The notes beneath the pieces were generated by a model, which saw nothing but the letters and a program-made list of their open reading frames with translations, was not told the DNA's origin and did no database searches. The position numbers were made by a program, and so were the translations under genes. A stretch of DNA of 6,372 nt from Desulfofustis sp. (lineage in GTDB: Bacteria > Desulfobacterota > Desulfobulbia > Desulfobulbales > Desulfocapsaceae), in NCBI GenBank assembly GCA_029287755.1, contig JARFQM010000317.1, positions 1 to 6,372 of the forward strand, written 5' to 3'. The first letter of the stretch is position 1, and every line of letters starts with the position of its first letter. This document shows, in pieces, positions 1-6,080 of this stretch.

Positions 1-1
1 C

Positions 2-907
2 ACTGATTTTCCCGATGCCAAGGGTCACGATTTCAGAAAAGTGTTTATGAAAGATATTCGCGACCGCGGAGAATCATTCGTCTCTTACTGGTACAACAAA
101 GCTCCGACTGACGGAATGGAAGGTGCCGAGTCCGGCAGGAAACTGGCCTACTTTAAACTCGATCCTGACTGGAACTGGATTGTTGCCAAAAGTGTCTATC
201 TCGATTCGATCGATCTCATTCTGCAGCAGAGAAGAGCTGCCCTGAAACAGGGTATACTGATCGATCTGGCTGTGCTGGTGGCCCTTTTCCTCGGCAGTGT
301 GGTACTGGCCTTTTTCCTGACTTATTCTTTCTCCGTCGGCGTCAACGGGCTTCTGAAGAAGCACCGGGAAACTGAACGGCAGCAGGCGGGCGAACTTGAG
401 AATCTATCCAAGACCATCGAAGAGCAGAACAAAAGCGACCGGCTGACCGGTGCCTACAATCGGGCTCACCTCAATGACGAACTGGCCAAGGAACAGGCTC
501 GTTCGGACAGGTATCTGACCCCCTTGTCGCTGATCGTCTTCGATGTCGATTATTTCAGAGCAATCAACGACAGGCTGGGAAGATCGGCCGGTGACTCGGT
601 GCTCACCGAGCTGGCCGCCATGGTCAAGGATAATATCAGAAAGACGGACATTTTTGCCCGCTGGGGAAGCGAGGAATTCGCCATCCTGGCACCGGGCATC
701 GATCTGGACCAGGGCAGGATGTTTGCCGAAAAGCTGAGAATGCTGGTTGAAGAGTATGGCTTCTCAATCAAAGAAAAGGTGACCTGCAGCTTCGGGGCCA
801 GCTTCTACAGACCATCTGAAAGTTCAGAAGACTTTGTCCAGCGCGCCGATGCGGCGCTCCAGCGGGCCAAAAAAGAAGGGCGCAACCGCTGCGTGGCCCT
901 TGAGTAG
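2..907 (+). CDS. Membrane diguanylate cyclase, Cache sensor plus GGDEF domain (5' end outside window)
   Basis: The reading frame is open to the left edge, so this is the C-terminal part of a longer protein. The in-frame GTG at 41 is internal, not a start. Residues below are counted from that GTG. Residues 1-58 look like the end of a periplasmic Cache domain (GESFVSYWYNK, then KLAYFKLDPDWNWIV and a VYLDSID end). One membrane helix follows at about 72-97, then a charged linker (104-130) and a GGDEF domain (131-286). The domain shows LTGAYNR, the metal-binding FDVDYF, the INDRLG-GD segment, and the signature as RWGSEEF (GSEEF at 209-213). An RKTD inhibitory site (RxxD, 200-203) sits five residues before the signature. 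The family makes c-di-GMP from two GTP at the inner membrane; here an extracellular small ligand probably controls it. The second Gly of the signature is Ser, so activity is likely but not certain. The stop is TAG at 905-907. Confidence 0.93.
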   Translation, partial: TDFPDAKGHDFRKVFMKDIRDRGESFVSYWYNKAPTDGMEGAESGRKLAYFKLDPDWNWIVAKSVYLDSIDLILQQRRAALKQGILIDLAVLVALFLGSVVLAFFLTYSFSVGVNGLLKKHRETERQQAGELENLSKTIEEQNKSDRLTGAYNRAHLNDELAKEQARSDRYLTPLSLIVFDVDYFRAINDRLGRSAGDSVLTELAAMVKDNIRKTDIFARWGSEEFAILAPGIDLDQGRMFAEKLRMLVEEYGFSIKEKVTCSFGASFYRPSESSEDFVQRADAALQRAKKEGRNRCVALE

Positions 908-3808
908 CGGGAGTAGAGGGGGACACAATACCCATCCTGTCCCTCTTGGGACAGGATGGGTATTGTGTCCCCCGTAACTGTTCTGCTCTATGGGCTCTGT
1001 AACCTCGTCCACCAGATAGAGAATCGACCTATACGGTATGCCTGAATGCAGCGACAGACCGATCTCGCAGGTCTTGGAGGTCGAGTAGCCGGCGTCGCAG
1101 GAACAGACATGCTCCTCCAACCCGTGCAGGGCAGATCTATTCAGCTCCGGGTAATTGAATCCCCGGTCGCCGGCAAATCCGCAGCAGTACACATCTTCGG
1201 GCCAGACCACCCGGGTGGCGCAGCGCTCGGCCAGCTCCAGCAGCCTTCCTTCGAGGCCCATCTTACGGGTGGAGCAGGTCGGGTGGACAGCTATGGTCGT
1301 TTCCTTGCGGGTGAACTTGAGCCTGTCCATCAGATACTGCAGCACGAATTCTATGGGTTCGTAAACCTTCAGCCGCTTGTCCGCCGTGACTTTGATCCGT
1401 TGCAGGCAGGGGCTGGTATCGCACAAAACGGGTATCTCACCATTTTGGGAAGCGGCCAGCAATCTGTCGGAAAGTTCCGCTGCCTTGTTGTCCGCCTCGC
1501 TTAAAAAGCCCTTGCTCTCAAAAGCCTGACCGCAGCACAGACCGTTGAACTGGTCGGGATAGATCACTTCGTAGCCGCTCTTTTTTAACAACGATTTGGT
1601 TTTGTCCGGCAGGTCGGTGCGCTCTTCATCGTTGCGTGACGGGCCGCCCATGGCACGGGAGGCGCAGCTCGGGAAATAGACCACCTGCAATGGATTGGAG
1701 AGGTTGATAGGCCTGTTCTTGATCTTCTTGGAGCCGGTGGGCATTTCCCGGTTCCAAAGCGGCAGCCTCTTGAAGGTTGCCGCCCTGGCGACACGTGAAG
1801 CCGTGTCCATGAAAGTTGTGGAGCTGTGTTTGTGGATGGCGTCGACCCCGTTCAGTACCGATCCGATGGAGCGGGCGACCTTGTCAAAATGGGAGCCGAC
1901 CTGGCCGGCAATTTTTTCGGCCAGGGGACCGTGGGATTCGTCGCGCAGCGCCTTGACCATTTTACCGGTGTCGATGCCGACCGGGCAGCGGATGGCGCAC
2001 AGGCCGTCAGCGGCGCAGGTGTCCATACCCGGGTACTGATAACGGCGGGCGAAGCGCTTTACCTCCCTGGTCGTGCCCTCCGAGTCGATCCGGCGGCTGA
2101 TCTCGCGTCGGCCGGCAATCCGCTGCCGGGGCGTGAAGCTCAAATCCCTGGAAGGGCAGGAAGGTTCACAGAATCCGCACTCGATGCACTTATCGGCGAT
2201 TTCGTGGGTGGCGGGCAGCGGCTTGAGATTTTTGACATGGGTCTCGGCGTCGTCATTCAAAATAACGCCGGGGTTGAGCAGGCAGTCGGGATCGAAAATA
2301 TCTTTGATTTCCTGCATCAGTTCGTAGGCGGCCGTGCCCCATTCTTTCTCGACAAACGGGGCCATGTTCCTGCCGGTGCCGTGTTCGGCCTTGAGCGAGC
2401 CGTCATAGGTGTCGACCACCATGTTGACCACCTCGTCCATGAAGTCGCGATAACGCGCCACCTCGCTGGCGATGGAAAAATCCTGGGTGAAGACGAAGTG
2501 CAGATTGCCCTCGAAGGCGTGACCGAAGATAATCGCCTCGTCATAGTGGTATTTGACGAACAGCCGCTGCAGTTCCAGGGCCGCGTCGGCGAGGTGTTCG
2601 GTGGCGAAGGCCACATCTTCGATGATGACCGTGGTGCCGGTTTCGCGTACCGCGCCGACTGCGGTGAACAGCCCTTTGCGCACCTTCCAGAGCGCCTGGT
2701 ATTCGGCCGGAACCGAAGTAAAGGCGATGGGCATCACCGTGTCGAACCCGGCCAGTGAACTGGTCACCGACTCGACCTGGCCGGCCAGGTCTTCTTCATT
2801 GTTGGTGCGGGTCTCCACCAGCAGGGCGGTAACTGTCTTGTCGAGTCCCTCCAGGTAGTCGGGCATGCCTTCCTTGCCCTCGACCGATGCCAGGCTGGCC
2901 CGGTCCATGAGTTCGGCGGCGGCCACCGGCTGGCGGCGCAGAATGGGAATGGCCCGGCAGGCGTCTTCGACATTCTTGAAAAGAATCAGGGCCGAGGCCT
3001 TGTGGCGATGCTCGATCACGGTCTTGAAAATGGAGTCCGAGATAAAGGCCAGGGTTCCCTCCGAGCCGACCATCAGCCGGGTCATGATGTCGACCGGATC
3101 CTCATAGTCGACCAGGGAGTTGAGGCTGTAGCCCGTGGTGTTTTTGATTTTGAACTTGTAGCGGATGCGCTCCGCCAGTTCCTCATTGGCGAGTACCTTG
3201 CTGCGCAGCGCGCTCAACCTGTCGAGCAGGTGCCCATGGGTCCTGCGGAAGTTCTCAACGCTCTTGTCATCACCGGTATCGACCACGGTGCCGTCGACCA
3301 GCACCAAGCGCACCGAGGAAATGGTCCGATAACTGTTCTCCTCGACCCCGCAGCACATGCCGCTGGCGTTGTTGGCCAGTATGCCGCCGATTTTGGCGGT
3401 GTCGATGGAGGCCGGATCGGGGCCGATCTTGCGATCGAACGGTGCCAGCTCCCGGTTGGCGAAGCTGCCGATGATGCCAGGCTGCAGCTGGATGAGACCA
3501 GCCTCGTCGTAGATCCTGTAGCCGCTCCAGCCGCGCCCCAGACGCACCAGGATCGAGTCGGTGATCGACTGGCCGGACAGACTGGTGCCGGCAGCCCGAA
3601 AAGTGACCGGCAGTTTTCTTGTGCGCGCCTCGCGCAGGATGATCCGCACTTCGTCCTCGCTTTCCACATCGACGATGATTTCCGGGACCAGCCGGTAAAA
3701 ACTGGCATCGGCGCCAATGGCTACTTTTTTAAGAGGATCGGTGATAATCCGATCTTTTGGGATGGTCGTCTCAATCTGTTTCTTGAATTCACGATATGCG
3801 TCTTTCAC
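824..3808 (-). CDS. FAD- and Fe-S-containing D-lactate / D-2-hydroxyacid dehydrogenase (Dld-II/YdiJ type)
   Basis: This 994-residue protein oxidises a D-2-hydroxyacid (D-lactate or D-2-hydroxyglutarate) on FAD and passes electrons through Fe-S centres, probably to the respiratory chain at the inner face of the membrane. The FAD-binding PCMH domain is at about 38-260 (FRAAGTSLSGQ at 70-80; GPDPAS...GGILANNASG at 129-150). The FAD-oxidase C-terminal domain is at about 270-515, with the GHAFEGNLH metal-site motif (H430, H437) and AEHGTGR (474-480). The first 4Fe-4S motif is C541-C544-C547-C551-P. The second reads C598-D601-C604-C608-P, with Asp in place of the second Cys. Two CCG-type domains follow (C715, CC758-759, C796, C801; C845, CC875-876, C914). 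The start is GTG with GGAGG at 3816-3820, seven bases upstream. Homology should end near residue 936-944; residues 946-964 come from the 918-973 palindrome and 968-994 are antisense to the cyclase gene. The preferred substrate cannot be read from sequence. Confidence 0.93.
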   Translation of the reverse strand: MKDAYREFKKQIETTIPKDRIITDPLKKVAIGADASFYRLVPEIIVDVESEDEVRIILREARTRKLPVTFRAAGTSLSGQSITDSILVRLGRGWSGYRIYDEAGLIQLQPGIIGSFANRELAPFDRKIGPDPASIDTAKIGGILANNASGMCCGVEENSYRTISSVRLVLVDGTVVDTGDDKSVENFRRTHGHLLDRLSALRSKVLANEELAERIRYKFKIKNTTGYSLNSLVDYEDPVDIMTRLMVGSEGTLAFISDSIFKTVIEHRHKASALILFKNVEDACRAIPILRRQPVAAAELMDRASLASVEGKEGMPDYLEGLDKTVTALLVETRTNNEEDLAGQVESVTSSLAGFDTVMPIAFTSVPAEYQALWKVRKGLFTAVGAVRETGTTVIIEDVAFATEHLADAALELQRLFVKYHYDEAIIFGHAFEGNLHFVFTQDFSIASEVARYRDFMDEVVNMVVDTYDGSLKAEHGTGRNMAPFVEKEWGTAAYELMQEIKDIFDPDCLLNPGVILNDDAETHVKNLKPLPATHEIADKCIECGFCEPSCPSRDLSFTPRQRIAGRREISRRIDSEGTTREVKRFARRYQYPGMDTCAADGLCAIRCPVGIDTGKMVKALRDESHGPLAEKIAGQVGSHFDKVARSIGSVLNGVDAIHKHSSTTFMDTASRVARAATFKRLPLWNREMPTGSKKIKNRPINLSNPLQVVYFPSCASRAMGGPSRNDEERTDLPDKTKSLLKKSGYEVIYPDQFNGLCCGQAFESKGFLSEADNKAAELSDRLLAASQNGEIPVLCDTSPCLQRIKVTADKRLKVYEPIEFVLQYLMDRLKFTRKETTIAVHPTCSTRKMGLEGRLLELAERCATRVVWPEDVYCCGFAGDRGFNYPELNRSALHGLEEHVCSCDAGYSTSKTCEIGLSLHSGIPYRSILYLVDEVTEPIEQNSYGGHNTHPVPRGTGWVLCPPLLPLLKGHAAVAPFFFGPLERRIGALDKVF
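918..973. repeat. Perfect 26-bp inverted repeat with 4-base loop (REP/BIME-like palindrome)
   Basis: The left arm 918-943 and right arm 948-973 are exact reverse complements, separated by TCTT (944-947). Each arm also contains GGGACA, 12 bases, then TGTCCC (920-925 with 938-943; 948-953 with 966-971). The 56 bases can therefore fold as one long hairpin or as two small ones. It begins 11 bases after the cyclase stop, where a bidirectional terminator for convergent genes would be expected. No T-run follows the stem on either strand, so it is not a canonical intrinsic terminator. A GGGGGACACAATACCC arm in a dispersed palindrome recalls REP-type elements mobilised by IS200-like (RAYT) transposases; that is a resemblance from memory. 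No transposase lies in the window. Confidence 0.85.
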
Positions 3809-3815
3809 GCCGATT

Positions 3816-3820
3816 CCTCC
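3816..3820 (-). promoter_or_regulatory. Shine-Dalgarno site of the D-hydroxyacid dehydrogenase
   Basis: GGAGG on the minus strand lies seven bases before GTG 3808-3806. This consensus site supports the non-ATG start. Confidence 0.8.
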
Positions 3821-4057
3821 GCATCTGAGCGAACAGGGCCGATAAAACTAAATGACGACATAAGTCCGTACCTTCTTGATCATGGTGAACTCATGACGTC
3901 ATCCATTAGCGCTTTATGAGAATAATTCCTGATACTACTTACCATTTTTGGCGCTGAAAAGAAAATCCAATCGCAAATCACCGCCCGGCCGCAATGATTC
4001 TCAGGGACTCAACACAAGCAGCTTGCAATGGTACCCACTATTGAATAGTGTTAACCG
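3821..4057. other. Divergent intergenic region between dehydrogenase and Nudix genes
   Basis: About 240 bases with no convincing ORF lie between two divergent genes, so both promoters should be here. The middle (about 3900-3975) is AT-rich. I found no good sigma-70 match for the dehydrogenase. For the Nudix gene, TTGCAA (4023-4028), 17 bases, TAGTGT (4046-4051) is a weak pair. The region holds ATGACGTCAT (3893-3902), TCATG-N7-CATGA (3880-3896), AGCGCT (3908-3913) and the dyad at 4036-4050. No recognised regulator motif could be assigned. Confidence 0.5.
4036..4050. promoter_or_regulatory. Inverted repeat, possible operator upstream of the Nudix gene
   Basis: CACTATT-G-AATAGTG is a perfect dyad with 7-base arms around one base. 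It overlaps the -10 part of the only candidate Nudix promoter and ends 37 bases before the preferred ATG at 4088. This position fits a repressor operator, but 7-base dyads also arise by chance and no regulator gene is adjacent. Confidence 0.3.
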
Positions 4058-4087
4058 ATGAACTACGGCACCGTCGAAAGGCACCAC

Positions 4088-4609
4088 ATGTCCGTTGCGG
4101 ACGAACCCGAGGCCGCGGTCGGCATCATTGCCTGCGGCCAGCCCGAGGAGTCGATCCTGCTCATTAAGAGAAACGAAAATGAGCACGATCCCTGGTCAGG
4201 TCATTATGCCTTTCCGGGCGGCCGCAAAGAAAACGGGGATGCAACCATCTACCAGACCTGCGTACGCGAGGTGCGGGAGGAGACCGGCATCATCCTCGCA
4301 CCGGACGCCTTGCAGCAGATCTGCGCACCGACCCGCGCCGGCCGCAACGTGAAGGCCCCTGTTGTCGTTCAGCCTTATGTCTTCAGGCTCAGCGCACGGC
4401 CTGAGGTGATTATCGAGGAAAAAGAGATAGACCGCCATGTGTGGCTGGCAGTACATTCGTTCAAAGATGTCGCCAACCACCGGGTGGTCGAGGCCATGCC
4501 CGGCATGATCAGACCGGTGTTTCCAATGGCTGATTACTATATCTGGGGCTTCACCTACGGCCTGCTCTGCCGCCTTCTGGACGTCGATCAGACCTTGGTG
4601 TCCGCTTGA
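4088..4609 (+). CDS. Nudix hydrolase, CoA pyrophosphatase-like
   Basis: This 173-residue cytoplasmic protein should cleave a nucleoside diphosphate linked to another group, using Mg2+ or Mn2+. The Nudix box is at about 44-68: FPGG (42-45), D51, then REVREETG (60-67) with the metal-binding glutamates. The spacing has one residue more than the classic GX5EX7REUXEEXGU, with Asp at the E position. CoA pyrophosphatases (NudL/NUDT7 type) show the same arrangement. The YIWGFTYGLLCRLL end (about 151-164) also recalls that subgroup. CoA is therefore a candidate substrate, but this is inference. I chose ATG 4088 because GAAAGG (4076-4081) precedes it by six bases. The in-frame ATG at 4058 would add ten residues but has no ribosome-binding site. 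The gene is divergent from the dehydrogenase and convergent with the barrel gene, with a 23-base gap to the latter. Confidence 0.88.
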   Translation: MSVADEPEAAVGIIACGQPEESILLIKRNENEHDPWSGHYAFPGGRKENGDATIYQTCVREVREETGIILAPDALQQICAPTRAGRNVKAPVVVQPYVFRLSARPEVIIEEKEIDRHVWLAVHSFKDVANHRVVEAMPGMIRPVFPMADYYIWGFTYGLLCRLLDVDQTLVSA

Positions 4610-4632
4610 TCTTGACCCGAAGGTTCGCTTTT

Positions 4633-5322
4633 TTAGAAGTGGTAGGTGAGGAGGAGGGAGGCGACGGGATACCACTGAAACCAGCTCAACTCATCCTCGA
4701 TCTCCTGCTCCTGTTCCCTCAGAAACTGCTGGACTTCTTCGACGTCGTTGACGTCTACCGGTGCGTTGACCCGCAGGTTGGTCACATCCGGGGCTCCCTG
4801 GTAGAGAACGCCCAGTTCGAGACCGAGGCCCCAGCCGGTTTCATTGCTGTTGGATCGCCAGCCCAGACCCACATAGGGCGCCACCGGGTTGAACTCCACA
4901 TCGCCGGAGATGGAGACATAGTCGGACAGAAAGTCGTAAGCCTGATACTGGGCCGGAAAGCTTTCCGGCGGCAGCGAGCCTTCCACGCCGACGGAGTTGT
5001 TGTTGAAATAGGCCCCGCCGGTCAGGAAGAACGCGCCGCCGAAGGGGTGAATGTCGAACAGGGCGGAAATTGAATTGAACTCGGGCTCGAAGGTGTAATC
5101 TATTCGATCGATGGTCGAGTCAAATTCCCAGATGAGGTAATTCAGCCCGCCTCTGAGCCTGGTGTGGGGAATCAGCGCCGCGCTGATTTCGGCACCCACG
5201 CCCATGGTGCCGGCCTTGACATCAATGCCGAAGCCTTCGTCGGCCCGGGCGGTGGTGTGGGTCAATCCAAACAACGATACCAGTAAGAGTGCACTAAGAA
5301 TTGCGTGGTGTAAACGGCTCAT
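4633..5322 (-). CDS. Outer-membrane beta-barrel protein, small porin-like, function unknown
   Basis: This 229-residue protein has a Sec signal peptide: basic MSRLHH, hydrophobic 8-20, and probable cleavage after ARA at 25-27. The mature part is an alternation of short amphipathic strands rich in Gly and aromatics (VKAGTMGVGAEISAAL, LRGGLNYLIWEF, FFLTGGAYF, PYVGLGW, GWGLGLELGVLY). It ends in an aromatic strand, ASLLLTYHF, with the C-terminal Phe expected for BAM-assembled barrels. Roughly eight strands are likely. Between the last two strands, residues 192-213 are very acidic and helical (EEVQQFLREQEQEIEDEL), followed by WFQWYPV. I recall similar helices before a WYPV strand in other small proteobacterial barrels. 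The start is ATG with GAGGA at 5327-5331, four bases upstream. It follows gspB on the same strand, 120 bases downstream, with its own candidate promoter. No substrate or partner can be inferred. Confidence 0.85.
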   Translation of the reverse strand: MSRLHHAILSALLLVSLFGLTHTTARADEGFGIDVKAGTMGVGAEISAALIPHTRLRGGLNYLIWEFDSTIDRIDYTFEPEFNSISALFDIHPFGGAFFLTGGAYFNNNSVGVEGSLPPESFPAQYQAYDFLSDYVSISGDVEFNPVAPYVGLGWRSNSNETGWGLGLELGVLYQGAPDVTNLRVNAPVDVNDVEEVQQFLREQEQEIEDELSWFQWYPVASLLLTYHF

Positions 5323-5358
5323 AAAATCCTCATGTGTTGATTCAGACGTGGGGGTGAA

Positions 5359-5394
5359 ATTATCCTATATTACATGAATTCTTTTGAAAGACAA
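5359..5394 (-). promoter_or_regulatory. Candidate sigma-70 promoter of the outer-membrane protein gene
   Basis: Two overlapping minus-strand options lie in this AT-rich stretch. One is TTCAAA (5383-5388), 18 bases, GATAAT (5359-5364, five of six consensus bases). The other is TTGTCT (5389-5394), 16 bases, TAATAT (5367-5372). Either would give a leader of about 30-40 bases before ATG 5322. Confidence 0.4.
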
Positions 5395-5442
5395 TGCGGG
5401 AGTCATTATACCGGAAGGCACGGCCTCTAAATTGGCATCGAT

Positions 5443-6045
5443 TCAGAATAATTTTACCTTAAACCTTGTGCCGCTGAGGCTTATCACGACACCGTCCGTG
5501 GTAATCTCCTCGAGCACCAGCTCCGCTTCGATCAAGCCACCCTCGCGGATGACCGCATCGTTAATCATAATCAGCCTTAAACTCGGCTCTGGCGAATAGA
5601 CGTGGCCGCTGAATTGCAGCTTCGGTACTTTCTGCTGAAAATCGAGGCTCATCTCAGTGAGATAGGGGATTTCGGCAGGCGGCCGGGCAGGGGGCTCGAC
5701 CTGAGGTTTTTCTGCAACCACAGATGGTGGCCGCGGTATCGTTTTCTGCACCGGAACAGGGGGCGGGGATTTGTCCTTCACCGTATCGGTCCCGGGGGCG
5801 GTGGTTGGTTCAGCAGTGGCGGAGACATCGGAAACGGCGGTATCGTTCTGCGACCACCACCAGCCTGCCCCGAGAATGAGCGCTATTATCAGCATAACGC
5901 TGGTGAGAATCAGGCCCAAAATGTTTTTGCTCTTCCTGGACGGCGTCTCATCTCTGATGAAGGTAAAACCGGCACGGGCGGGCCGCTTCTGGTTCTTCAG
6001 CCGCTCTGCCTCAGATTTTCTCAGGGAGTCGAGGAGATAGGACAT
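5443..6045 (-). CDS. gspB: Type II secretion system assembly protein GspB
   Basis: This 200-residue inner-membrane protein opens with the GspB hallmark MSYLLDSLRKSEAER in the cytoplasm. A basic segment follows, then one membrane helix at about 42-64 ending in GWWW, and a Pro/Thr/Ala-rich periplasmic linker (about 70-125). The C-terminal T2SSB domain is at about 127-199: PKLQFSGHVYS (141-151), then LRLIMINDAVIREGG (156-170), LVLEEITTDGVVISLSG and FKVKLF. In the family, GspB works with the ATPase GspA to pass or remodel peptidoglycan so that the GspD secretin can assemble. Length and layout are normal for a short GspB. No clear Shine-Dalgarno precedes ATG 6045, so translation may be coupled to the upstream gene, whose stop is 35 bases away. 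The main gsp operon is not in this window. Confidence 0.92.
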   Translation of the reverse strand: MSYLLDSLRKSEAERLKNQKRPARAGFTFIRDETPSRKSKNILGLILTSVMLIIALILGAGWWWSQNDTAVSDVSATAEPTTAPGTDTVKDKSPPPVPVQKTIPRPPSVVAEKPQVEPPARPPAEIPYLTEMSLDFQQKVPKLQFSGHVYSPEPSLRLIMINDAVIREGGLIEAELVLEEITTDGVVISLSGTRFKVKLF

Positions 6046-6080
6046 GGTGTGCTGAAACGGTGCGGGAACATTTCTTTGAT

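Noticed and set aside
918..973. Canonical rho-independent terminator for the cyclase and dehydrogenase genes
   Set aside because: The hairpin is strong but no T-run follows on either strand, and the dehydrogenase ORF reads through it. It is listed as a repeat instead.
1826..2758. Long plus-strand open frame of 310 codons inside the dehydrogenase gene
   Set aside because: It is antisense to conserved FAD and Fe-S coding sequence, has no recognisable domain, and is explained by GC-rich codon bias of the real gene.
3002..3919. Plus-strand open frame of 305 codons across the dehydrogenase N-terminus
   Set aside because: It is antisense to the PCMH domain and has no recognisable family motif; it is a shadow frame.
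3985..4055. Sigma-54 type promoter (GG/GC elements) upstream of the dehydrogenase
   Set aside because: The nearest GG and GC on the minus strand are eight bases apart rather than ten and the flanks do not match.
4614..4634. Possible terminator after the Nudix gene (GACC-CGAA-GGTT, then TTTTTT)
   Set aside because: The stem is only three pairs plus a G-T pair and the T-run begins three bases later, so it is too weak to call.
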